A stretch of 64,000 nucleotides of DNA from Cyclina sinensis (taxonomy: Eukaryota > Mollusca > Bivalvia > Venerida > Veneridae). This document shows, one piece after another, positions 24,501 through 34,912 of this stretch (its first letter is position 1; the number at the start of each line of letters is the position of its first letter). The position numbers were made by a program, and so were the translations under genes. Location of the stretch: positions 39,354,770 through 39,418,769 of the forward strand of contig JAAONU010000014.1 of NCBI GenBank assembly GCA_012932295.1. Direction: 5' to 3'. The notes under the pieces were generated by a model. The model was not told where the DNA came from, made no database searches, and saw only the letters and a program-made list of their open reading frames with translations.

Positions 24501-27500
24501 TTCCACTAGTTTCTACTTCTTCTTTTAATTCTATTTCTCTAACTTCATGAACTTCTTCTTTTACATCTTTTTCTCTAACTTCATGTACTTCTTCTTTTAC
24601 TTCTATTTCTCTAACTTCATGTACTTCTTCTTTCACTTCTATTTCTCTAACTTCATGTACTTCTTCTTTTACTTCTTTTTCTCTAACTACATGTACTTCT
24701 TCTTTTACTTCTATTTCTCTAACTTCATGTACTTCTTCTTTCACTTCTATTTCTCTAACTTCATGTACTTCTTCTTTCCCTTCTATTTCTCTAACTTCAT
24801 GTACTTCTTCTTTTAATTCTATTTCTCTAACTTCATGTACTTCTTCTTTTACTTCTATTTCTCTAACTTCATGTACTTCTTCTTTCACTTCTATTTCTCT
24901 AACTTCATGTACTTCTTCTTTCCCTTCTATTTCTCTAACTTCATCTACTTCTTCTTTTAATTCTATTTCTCTAACTTCATGTACTTCTTCTTTTAATTCT
25001 ATTTCTCTAACTTCATGTACTTCTTCTTTTAATTCTATTTCTCTAACTTCATGTACTTCTTCTTTTACTTCTATTTCTCTAACTTCATGTACTTCTTCTT
25101 TTACTTCTATTTCTCTAACTTCATGTACTTCTTCCTTATACCTACTGTATCATCACAGTCTTCTTCTTAGACTTCTCCTCCTCATCTCTGTAGCAGCAAC
25201 ATCATCATTTTCATCATCTATTTTAGATTGCCACAATGTTTTTCATTTGCAGTTTCATTATTGTTATCTTTGCTGTCAGCATTGTCTTTTGGCTTTATGC
25301 TGTTTAGTCAAGTAAATGTGAATGTTATTCAATTGCAAAGGTTACTTAATTCTTATCAATCAGAATAACTAGCAAATCTATGGTCCAGCACAGTGCTATG
25401 ATAATGATAAAGTGTTCTTGACTAATATTTACATACCATAGTATTGCGCTTGGATACTGGAATTGCCACTGAGATAAAGAATGATGCAATCAAGCAGTAA
25501 ATTCTTATTAATCTCTGATAAGTTCTGATCTTGTTAACACCAAAACTAAACTAAAACCAGTCCAGACCAATATAGATCTGGATGAAACTGGTTTGCTGGT
25601 GTAAGTAGCTGATAACATAATCAAACAATATCAGAATGCAATAAAGGATGTGCAACTGTTTCAGTTGTCAATTCAGTGTTGCTAAACACAATATACTGTA
25701 TTGCCATCTGAATTAAGTAGAAATCTAAAGGAAACTCAGTATATAGATATGTGTAAAACAGACCTGCTTGAGAATGAAAAGTGTGAAAACCTTGTTACTG
25801 AAGTTGATAAATTCAATGATTTGACAGTGAAGTGAGTGTGCTTGTTCTAAATTGCTTGTCTGTAATCAAACATTTATCTTAGGCTCTTGTTAAAAAGGAG
25901 AATTGGAAGTGCATGTACAATTAAGTAGATTATGTAACATTTCTGGAAGAAACATTGTGTTGGAACAGAGAAATATTTTCATGGAAGATATGAGCTTGCT
26001 CTGTGGAAATGCTGTTTTAACAGGTTTCACTGTATTTCTCAACTTTTTTTTTCTCATATGTATTTAAAAGAGCACTCTTATTATGCATTATTTTTATTCA
26101 TCTTTTCAATTTACTTGCTTTTTACAATATTTTAAAGACATTTTTTTTTACATTTTTAAAAAATCTTCCTTTAAAAATTTTTCCTTTAGACACATAATTT
26201 TGTTTTCAATAGTATTTTATGTATTGCATCTATTATTACAGCATTGATATGCAGCTAAGGGCATTTTGGAGAACTTTTGCATTTTACAACGAGAAAAGAT
26301 TTGCCAAAGGACGTGTTCTGTTGACAGGTGCTACTGGCTTTCTTGGAGCTTTCGTTCTGAGGGAATTACTGCTGCAAACAAGGGTATGGTTGTACCAGGC
26401 TTTATAGATTCTGATGCACTTCTGTTCATTATTCTTAGTTTCAATCGGTCATTAAATATTTTAATTGACATAGAAATTTTTGTGTAGATACACCCTCTAA
26501 AACATGTAAAATGTCTTCTTAGAAAAAAATGGTTACTCCTTGTAAATCAGTAATGAAAACATTCAGTTTGTCTGTTACGAATTTCTAAAAGATTTTTTCT
26601 GCCTTAAATTATCAATAGCTTCATTCATATGATTTTGTACTCTGGTTGTTTAAATTGTCGTTTAGCTTGAGTGATAGTATGGCCTAGCTTTCATACAGTT
26701 ACAGGGATCGAAACTAAAGGGTGTAAAACCAACTATTTCTTCCATTGTCACATCATACTTAAGTTTTAAACAATATCATTCATCTAGGTATTTGTGTTTT
26801 GCTTGAGCCGAGAACTACCAGATGCAACTCCTTTAGAGAGATTAACATCAGTGCTAAGAAAGTTCGGCATTCTTGCAGAAGATGGGGAAACCCCTACAGA
26901 AGAACAGAAAACACTGCAACAGCTTGTCAACAAAAGGGTGGCTTTACTTAAAGGTGATTGTTTCTTATTGTCTTCACTACCTTTTCTCTGTTAAGTGCAA
27001 CCTTTCTAGAACAAATCTTGTCGACCAGATTGTTTTTTTAGGAGGTAACATCTGAAAAGAAATTTCCTCTTTGGCAGTATTATTCATTGTAACCATTAAT
27101 GAAATTTGGACAATTAATTGGCTAAGGACTTTCTACAGGCAGATACAGTTCTGGGAGCTCTAACTAAAGATAAATAGATAAATAGCAATACATTAAACAC
27201 ATAAGAAACCTTCTGGTTCTCAGTTAATTATTTCATATCTTTTCAAAAAACTGAACATACATTTGTTGACTCTTTTGCAGGTGATGTTGCTCTTCTCAAT
27301 ATGGGGCTATCAGATGAAGATTACATGTATGCTTGTTCTGACATTGATATGGTAATACATGCTGCAGCCAATGTTAACCTGGTCTATCCTTATAATGTAA
27401 GTCATATAGATTTTCTACTCACATTATACTTCCCAATGATCTTTCCCAGTAACTGGCTCAAGTTGTTTTTGATCTAAATGTATATATCATTGAAACATAC

Positions 27501-30500
27501 ACAGTTTAGAGTGCTGTCATTTCAGAAAATGAATATATTGCTGTGAGTGATGGAACTATTGTTCAGTCTGATCTTCCTATAAAGACCTGCAGTTGTAAGT
27601 CATACGTATTATTGATTTCAGGCTTTGGCTGGAGCCAATGTCTATGGTACAGCTTATGTGGTCAAGTTTGCGTGCACTGGCAAAATCAAACCCATACATT
27701 ACATAAGGTAAGTCAACTTATAAAAAGGAACAACACATCTAGGATATTAAACTTTCATGCAGTTGTAACATGGTATACCTTTAGGTAGATTTTGAATGAG
27801 GGACATTGTTGATTACAAATTATCTCCCTTACTCAGATAACCTCAAAGGTAGACCAAATTGCACTTTGGTCCTTTCAGTTGAAATCGTCTGACTTTATCC
27901 TTGTTTCTCTTTGTGATTGTCTTGACTTTTAGCTGTGAAAATTGTCACTAATATAATAAATAAAAAGTTAGGATTAACAAAAAAACAAACATTATGGTAT
28001 TAGCAAACCATGTTGCTAAACTAAATGTTTAATCTGACTATCATTGTTGCAAATAATTAGGCTTTAAAATTATCACAATACCAAAAGAGAAAATAGCAAT
28101 AAGCAGAGGAATCCAAATGAAAGGACCAAAGTAATATTAGAGAGTATTCAGGGTAGATAATCCACCAATGTCCCCCATTAATGTTACTGAGAGAAAAGCC
28201 TATTAATCCAACTCTGAAGCATTTTTAAAGCAAAAACAAAGACAAAAAAAAAAACAACAACCAAAAATTATATAACTCTATATAAAAAAGATATCTCTTA
28301 AATGAAAATCAGTATAACACACTGGTGATATAAATACATCTTGTATGAAAGTGAAACCTATCATTCAATATGACTCATCATAAATGACCATGTAAGTTTA
28401 TTCTTACAATTGAACTTTGTCCTGGGACTAATGACTTTATAAAACTCATAATAAAGACCTTATATGTTACTTAGTGCAAGTGAACTTTGCTCACAAACCA
28501 GATTTGACATAAACCATCAGAACATACCTTGTGAGTTGTTTTTTTTTCATGCCAGTGATTTTTGTTTAAAACCTATGGTTTGACATAACCCATCATAATA
28601 GATCTTGTGACTGAACTTTGATCACAAAACTCATACAGGCTTGCCCCATCATAAAAGACCTTGAACGTTACTTTTATATGGCTTGATATAACCTATAAAA
28701 AGACACAAAACTTTGTTTACAGGTACTGATTTGTCTGTTATATGCTGCATTGTCAGTAAGATTTCTGAAGTTATATGAGTCGTTTCATCTTAAATAATAT
28801 AAAACATTTACTCAGTGTCAGATACTGGGAGGTGTTCATGTTTGCTAAAGTCTAGAAGAACTCATACACCTATAATATTTATTTATAGCACAGATGCAGT
28901 TTTCCCACCAGGTTTGAAGGATTGTTCTGAAGCAGATGATGCTGGTTCCTATCATACACAATTGCATGATGGGTACTCACAAACCAAGTGGGTAGCAGAA
29001 CAAATTGTCAGAAGAGCTGGACAAAGGGGAATCCCTGTTACTATATATAGATTAGGTAACAAAACTTATTTCTGACTCAGAAAAGCAAAATTAGTTTGTT
29101 TGTTTGATGGAACATTACTTTGATACAACAATGTAATCAGAAACCTTAAAGTGACTGACTCACAGATGGGTTGACGATGCATAAAAAAAGAAAATGTTTA
29201 TACATATAGAATTTCTAGTTGTTGTGAAGATTTATATCGAAACTAACTGTCTCATATTTTGTTACAGAAACACATCATGATATAAAGTTTTACACACTTT
29301 TATCAATAAAAAATTTATCCTGCTAGTCGCAGGCTAGATAATTTGATTTATTGTTAATTTCAACTGTTAGTACTAACAAGTGTCTGTGGCTCAGTGATTT
29401 AGCTTGCCAACCTTAATTTCACTGACTGAAAGGGCATGGGTTCGAATCCTGTTGAATTCAAATTCTTTTTTCTTCAGTTTTCATGTGGTACGTATAAAAG
29501 CTTAAAATTATGTTTTGTCCATAGTACATTTACTTCTCTTTGATTTGAAAGTAAAACATTTTTTAAGCTGAATTCTGTGAGAATCAGTTGCTTTAAATTA
29601 ATGTTTAATAATTTTGCCTTTATTAGTTTAAATCTTAATTGAAAGCTACACCTTGGTGCCTGCTGAGTTTTGTCATTTTTAATGCAGAAGTCCACTAGTA
29701 TTTTGTAAAACGGGTTATGATGGCTAGCAATTCAGTCTTGGTTCTGTTTTAAGGTAACATGTCTGGAGACAGTAAAACAGCCAGTTGGAACCCTCAGGAC
29801 TTCACACTGATCCTGCTTCAAGCTTGTACCAAGCTTGGAAAAGCACCTGCTGTCGACTGGCACATGGAAATGACACCAGTCAACTTTGCAGCCAACTTTA
29901 TTGTTAAAATGATCAAAAATTCTTCTCAGGCACTTGGAAAAACCTTTCATATCATTAATGACAAGCCCATTCAATCTAGGTATGTGATCATATTTAATGA
30001 AATTTTAAAATGCATTTTGCTCTTTGAAATTAAAATTATAGAAAAAGAGTTATGCACTCTGTCACCAACCTTTAAGGAGAAAAAATATCAACTTTAGTGT
30101 AGAGACAGAGTGAATAATGTCTCAGCAAACTGCACATCTTTTGTAGTTTGTCAGTCATGAGCAAAGAATGCAAATGCTTACTATACTAATATAGAAAAAG
30201 ACATTTATCCCTGTGATTTTGAATCTGGACTAAATAAAGCAGTGAATTTCAGTTCTGCTTAATATGTAACATCATGAGAGTGGTCAGTTGGGCTTATATT
30301 TTTTTATTTATATTTTTTTTCACTGCTCCATTCTTCTGTATTACAGATGGGTATTTGAATGGATGAATGCAAATGGCTACCGTCTAAAAATTGTCAGCTT
30401 TGAAGAATGGAGGAAAAGGTAATAAAAAGTTGTCCCGCATGCTTTTGAATGTACAATGATGCCTTTTTAGGACTTATTCAGCAATTTTACTGAAATACTT

Positions 30501-33500
30501 TTTTATTTGCTTCTTGACAAAATATTTATTTTCCTTGTCCTAAATTGTTTTATTAGTGGAAATTAATGACTAACTTATATTAATTGAAATTTTGTGTATC
30601 TGTATATGGTGCATATTTATTTCAGTGTTCTTGATCTGAATGGAAATGGTAATGGTTTTCTTCACAGACTTATGGAGTCTTACATCACGTAAGTATAATT
30701 GTTTAATAAATTACCCAAAGTCTGCTCCAACTCTTTTCAACCAGTCTGTAGACAAAAAATACATCTGCTTTAATTTTTTTTCAGACAAAACATGAAAATA
30801 AATCGAATGCTCTAAAATGATTTATACTGCATACCGCCCAACTTTTTTAAAAATCCTTGCATGTTAAAATTAATTAAAAAAGTAATTTTTTCAGACCTGG
30901 CAGTAGATCAATGTTTTTTTCCAAATGCAATTTAATGACAGATTGCACCAGTGTTTCAATCCTCAGAGATAACAAAGCTTAATGTATCTCATTTTTGCTG
31001 CTTTAATAGGATTCATATTCAATGCATTGATCAGTTCATTTTGTTTCACATTTCAGAAGTTCTGAATTTTTCACCACCCTGAGTACATACAAAGCTGCTA
31101 ATCTCCATGCAGTATTATCCCAGCTTGGATTACAGTACCCTTACATTGACGCTGGCCTACTGGACACATACTTCACCAAACTGTCTCACAAAGGGATCAT
31201 TTCTTCCAAGAAATACAAAATCTTTACTGGTATGTTTGACTGTTTGCTTTTGAAGGGAGGTAATTCAGTATATACCTGAATTTAATAATACAGTGTTAAC
31301 TCCCCTGAAAAAAGTGCCCCATTTTTATGCACACTGTCGTGATGACCAACTAAACTTTGACATTGACCTGTTTGCATACTCTGATCAATAGGGACATTTT
31401 AAAAACGGATTTAAAATGGCTGAAAAGGGGCCAGGTATGGGCATATATAGTAAAAATATAAATTTTACAATTTAGCTAAAATGTTCTACTTTCAGTTTAT
31501 ATAACAGCAGGGCAATTGAGATTAAGGCCCTGAACATATACAGGTATATATCTAATAAGATTATTCACATGCTAATTTGTGTGCATGTACTTTCTGTTGA
31601 TATTATGTTAACTAAGTTCTGTTATTTCTGCAAAAATGATTTGGTGGACATTAATTTTTACAAGTATAAAATGCTATATGGTTGAACAGGGCCTCAATTA
31701 AGGCCCTGGGTTGAATGACCTGTTATTACATATATTTGTCAAGGCCAAGGGAAGTTTGATTTAGAATTGCTTTCTGAACAGACTATCATGCAGTGTGACA
31801 GCATGTGTAAATTATTGTCATTTAGTTATTTTTCTGTTCTGTCAAAAGAAAGATTGTATTTGTGATTTTTAATTCTACTGTATAAATTAAAAGTTTAGGC
31901 ATTAAATAACAAATAGCAGTAAGTACATCAGTTCATAGTAAATATATGACATGGTTCAAAGTTTTGCTATCTTCAACAAGGCCTAGCTATGAAATATTTA
32001 TAAGATATGGTTCAGCTTATGCTCAGAAACCAAAAGGTCAGTTCTCACATCCAGCTGTGATATCTTTTTAGTAAAACCATTGATTTTTTAAGTACTTTTA
32101 TTCATGTTACAGGTAAAGCTCTAGAAAACAAGGTTGCTATAGTAACAGGTGCATCCAGTGGTATTGGTAAGGCTATAGCTTTGGCCTTGGCAGAAGCAGG
32201 TGCTAAGGTTGCCATGGCAGCCAGAAGGGTTGAAAGGTTAGAGGAAGTGGAATCTACCATTGCAACAGCTGGTGGTGTCTCAATTTCAGTTAAAACTGAT
32301 GTTACTAACAGAGCTGAGGTAATATTGGTAGTATATGTATTACAATATAATGTAACGTATAGAATTTAAAATCATTAGTTTGACAGAAAATTATCTTTGC
32401 TATTAAACCATGCATTGAAATATGATGATTGCTGTCATCAAGTAGAATCAAAATAAGTTTAAAGAACTTGTTTCTCAGTTCATGTGAAAGAAATAAGCTT
32501 GAAGTTACAAAATAAACATTATATATATTACAAATATGATTGTTACTGGTCAAATAATTCTAAGATTGCTACCAGACTATGTGGTTTAAAGAAACACCAT
32601 AATTGTTTGCTTTGTCATGACATTTTGTTGATTTACTGAAAGGTAAGAAAATCTAAATGTAACACTACTATACCTATCCAGTGACAGTATTTCATAAATA
32701 AATAAACACTTCTTTTTCAGGTGAAGGAGTTGGTAAAACACACAGAAATGACTCTAGGTCCTGTAGATATTTTAGTCAACAATGCTGGTATCATGTACTA
32801 CACAATGATGAAAAATCTACTTGAAGAGGAGTGGGAGAACCAAATTGATGTGAATGTCAAGGTCAGTCTTCATATTCGAAGTTGTTTTTAAGATGTTTCA
32901 AAATAAATTTAGGAGTTAAAATGTATGTCCCTGCAATTATTAGTTGTGATTGAGGAGGGGCAGTGGTCGAGGGGTTAGAGCACCAGACTCCCGATCCAGA
33001 GGTTGCTGGTTTGAATCCCAGCAGAGGTGAGAGTCTCCAGTGAGATTCCACATTCCTCACTTTCAGCGCGAGCACTGGTTTGAATCCAGGAAGCAGTCAC
33101 TGAGAGGGATTAATATATGTTGGAAGAACTTGCTTCCCAATCAATGTAGAACAAATAAGTTTAAATTAAAAGTTGTAATATTGAACCATCTGTCTGTTGA
33201 TTTATTCATTTTATCTTGCTAGTGGACACATCATGTTCTTTGTTCTTATATTAACATCAGTCATGTATTTAGTCATGGTACCTTTAAAGCAGTGATTGAT
33301 AGCATCATGCCAGTGTTCAAGTTTATTATTACTTGTGCCTAATACCTTGTAAGATTTGTTTAAATCAGTCAAACAAAAGGAGGTAAGGCAATATCCCACT
33401 TACAGACAAGTTATATGTATGAAAGGATCTGGCAGAAACCATCTGTCAATATTATGTCAGCAAGAAAATCTGTCTGTAACACTGATTTTTGAAAGGAATT

Positions 33501-34912
33501 TGGCAGAAATGGTTTTGACACTTTCAGGGTGTGACACATTGTATTGGAGCAGTGCTTGATGGGATGTTGAAGAGGGGTAAAGGTCACATAGTCAACATGT
33601 CCTCTGATGCAGGCAGAAGGGTAGACTAAATTATTGATTGTTTTCTATAAGTAATATATTCAAGTGGGTAAAACTATTACAGTTGAAAAGATATTTATTC
33701 AGTAATTATAATAATAATAATAATAATGAATATAACAGCTTTATTTACTGTGGATAACATATTTGGTGCAAAGACCAATTTTCAGTATGGCTAACATCAG
33801 AATACATATACATTTTTACAACAGTATTAAACATTTTGACAGACAAGTACCGGTAATATGGCAAGGCTAACAAACATGTAGACATGCTAATCATTAATAA
33901 TAACATTCTGAATGTTTACTTGCAAATCTATCTCTGATCATGAATTCAGGATTTCTTTCACTTTTCAAGCAGTGGTTCTTTTTTCACTTAAACTTCTGAA
34001 TAAATCTCTCTTATATTACCGGTAGCCTATGTAATGAATATAAAGTTAAAATATTTTCAGGGGTTTGCAGGCCTTGCAGTGTATTCAGGGACAAAGTTCT
34101 ATGTTGAGGGTCTTTCACAGGGTATGAGACATGAGCTTTCAGGGTCAGGGGTCAGAGTGACATGTATACAACCAGGAGATGTAAAGACAGAACTGATCGG
34201 GCATACTACTGACCTAGAGGTAAGGTTTCCATCTTCTAAATGCCTTTTTTTGGTTTTATTGGGGTTTAACACCAGTTTTAACAGCTGAGATCATATCCCG
34301 GCGATTAGTCCTAACCAATGTTCCTGAGTATCCAACAAGTTTACAAACCAAATTTCTCCGCAAGTGACTGACTACTTCCTCACTTGTTTCTACTTAATGC
34401 CTGCCTGTAAGCCATTGTTGTATGTAGTTCTGTAACAGTTACCAAGGTTTAGATTGCCAGCACAATTCATATCCATAGACTGTTTGAAATAAGATTTAAT
34501 TTCCTTTTTTTCTGGTATTTGTGTTTTGGCTGTACTGCATTTTCACAAGGCTGACCCATCGTCCTGATATTTAAAAGGTCTAGTGCAAGTTTATAAAGAC
34601 AGTTTACTGTAGCGAATGAGCAGTATACAGTTACAGTAGTATTTTTAAATGATTTTATTTTTATTTTATTCTTATAAGAATACAATACCAATCATTATTC
34701 TAGTCAGTGCTGTACAGTTAACTGATTTAAGTTGATTTTATTTTAAGAGTTTCTATTGTAAATTATAGGCCAAAGAGAAGTTTGATGGTAGCCAATCGTG
34801 TAAGATACTGGAGCCGACAGATATTGCCAATGCCGTGGTGTATGCCGTGTCACAACCAGAATATGTCGCAGTCAATGAAATACTGATTGAACCTAGAGAA
34901 TCCCATGTTTGA
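18584..34912 (+). CDS. NRPS-like A-T-R-R enzyme: adenylation, carrier, thioester reductase and SDR reductase (24 exons)
   Basis: Predicted cytosolic megasynthase-like reductase. The A domain (about residues 15-545) activates a carboxylic acid with ATP. The T domain (about 546-610) carries it as a pantetheine thioester on Ser562. R1 (about 640-1030) reduces the thioester to an aldehyde and R2 (1037-1282) could reduce that to an alcohol. I joined 24 exons by hand; every junction is GT-AG with compatible phase, giving 3849 nt (1282 residues plus TGA). The start is the first ATG of exon 1, and the protein begins where A domains normally begin. The architecture equals that of the fungal ATRR glycine betaine reductase. 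Alternatives are an aminoadipate-reductase-like or other acid reductase. Domain order and motifs are seen directly; the substrate is inference. There is no condensation domain, so it is not a peptide synthetase. Confidence 0.9.
21537..21735 (+). mobile_element. SINE with tRNA-like head and conserved GATGAGTCATTAAACC tail
   Basis: In intron 5 of the A-T-R-R gene. The head GTGGGTCAATGGTGCAGT..TCTAATCCATGG..GTTTGATCCACCCAC looks tRNA-derived. The following GATGAGTCATTAAACCTAGA resembles the central domain shared by several mollusc SINE families (from memory). It differs in head and tail from the SINEs at 17711 and 32952. Confidence 0.55.
23173..23365 (+). repeat. 28-bp minisatellite overlapping the exon 8 splice donor
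   Basis: Seven copies in exact 28-bp register start at 23173, 23201, 23229, 23257, 23285, 23313 and 23341, consensus CAAAGTGAGTATGCTTATAA plus TTTCTCT. Copy 1 is the real exon 8 end and 5' splice site (CAAA, then GTGAGTATG). Copies 3 and 5 keep a perfect donor, copy 2 has GTGGGT, copy 7 has GTTAGT, and copies 4 and 6 have lost it. Confidence 0.9.
23618..24379 (+). other. Exons 9-10: carrier (T/PCP) domain
   Basis: Exon 9 ends in FFDLGG and exon 10 (24164-24379) continues HSLLATELI, so the phosphopantetheine attachment motif FFDLGGHSL is split by intron 9 (24-base-exact phase 2 junction). Ser562 is the expected attachment residue. The domain runs through LHVHELFSYPTISALSTLID, after which an acidic linker (DLLAEVDKHDYIEVK) leads to R1. 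A 4'-phosphopantetheinyl transferase encoded elsewhere would be required for activity. Confidence 0.88.
24508..25136 (+). repeat. 36-bp minisatellite in intron 10
   Basis: AACTTCATG recurs every 36 bases from 24541 to 25117 without slippage, 17 copies of about TCTATTTCTCTAACTTCATG plus TACTTCTTCTTTTACT. Variants at one site (TTTTACT, TTTCACT, TTTCCCT, TTTTAAT) show a four-unit, 144-bp higher-order repeat at 24697-24840 and 24841-24984. Because 36 is a multiple of three, both strands stay open for long stretches, but it lies in an intron and encodes only a 12-residue repeat, so I do not call a gene. Confidence 0.9.
25721..25831 (+). other. Candidate 111-nt cassette or decayed exon in intron 10
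   Basis: An open segment between AAGTAG and GTGAGT donor starts with one base and ends with two, so it fits both the end of exon 10 and the start of exon 11 without changing frame (37 extra codons). Its last residues, NLVTEVDKFNDLTVK, resemble the end of exon 10, DLLAEVDKHDYIEVK, and both use the same donor phase. It may be a duplicated linker exon used alternatively, or its remnant. The acceptor has a weak pyrimidine tract. Confidence 0.45.
28330..28710. repeat. Diverged tandem repeat in intron 14
   Basis: Phrases such as CCATCATAAnAGACCTTG, TGAACTTTGnTCACAAA and TTGACATAA recur at intervals of roughly 75-90 bases. Copies are degenerate and non-coding. Confidence 0.55.
29146..29596 (+). mobile_element. 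TTAA-flanked inverted-repeat element with tRNA-like module (copy 2)
   Basis: In intron 15 of the A-T-R-R gene. The left end TTAAAGTGACTGACTCACAG is matched in reverse by CTGTGAGAATCAGTTGCTTT then AA on the right. It aligns along its whole length with the reverse of copy 1 (1418-1837), including AAAGAAAATGTTTATACATA, TATAAAGTTTTACACACTTT, the TAGTC-loop hairpin and the tRNA-like part with B box GGTTCGAATCC at about 29440. The copies are clearly old relative to each other. Confidence 0.8.
32952..33169 (+). mobile_element. tRNA-derived SINE (copy 2)
   Basis: In intron 21 of the A-T-R-R gene. It has the head GAGGGGTTAGAGCACCAGAC and the degenerate B box GGTTTGAATCC. The tail ACTGGTTTGAATCCAGGAAG and GAAGAACTTGCTTCCCAATC matches copy 1 at 17711. 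Confidence 0.75.
33705..33727. repeat. Short (AAT)n microsatellite
   Basis: About seven ATA/AAT repeats in intron 22 of the A-T-R-R gene. Confidence 0.8.

Larger units (their letters stand above)
26242..31229 (+). other. Exons 11-19: thioester reductase domain R1
   Basis: Exons: 26242-26383, 26788-26953, 27281-27396, 27622-27707, 28889-29055, 29754-29979, 30347-30418, 30626-30688, 31057-31229. This is an extended SDR fold of the Lys2/CAR reductase type. The nucleotide motif TGATGFLG is at residues 660-667, followed by the family marks GDVALLNMGL, IHAAANVNLVYPY and GANVYGT. A Ser/Thr pair lies at 802-803, the catalytic pair is Tyr831 and Lys835 in GYSQTKWVAE, then RLGNMSGDSKTASWNPQDF. Such domains use NADPH to release a carrier-bound acyl group as an aldehyde, sometimes on to the alcohol. 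All expected residues are present. Confidence 0.88.
32113..34912 (+). other. Exons 20-24: C-terminal classical SDR domain R2
   Basis: Exons: 32113-32318, 32721-32861, 33528-33620, 34061-34219, 34769-34912. A complete classical short-chain dehydrogenase: TGASSGIG at 1047-1054, AARR after the second strand (favouring NADPH), NNAG at 1124-1127, catalytic Ser1177 in NMSSDAG, and Tyr1190 and Lys1194 in YSGTK. Ser to Tyr spacing is the usual 13. PGDVKTEL follows in its normal place. It resembles YdfG-type 3-hydroxyacid/aldehyde reductases. All four introns inside this domain are phase 0, unlike the preceding domains, and the domain starts six residues after the exon 19/20 junction. Confidence 0.88.

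Noticed and set aside
24490..24888. 132-codon minus-strand reading frame
   Set aside because: It lies inside the 36-bp minisatellite in an intron; the repeat period keeps frames open.
23173..25136. CRISPR-like arrays
   Set aside because: The units are contiguous without unique spacers, in a eukaryotic gene.
18584..34912. Bacterial origin or contamination for the NRPS-like gene
   Set aside because: 24 exons with proper splice sites, and introns carrying the same repeats as the rest of the window, show a long-resident nuclear gene. Ancient transfer cannot be excluded.
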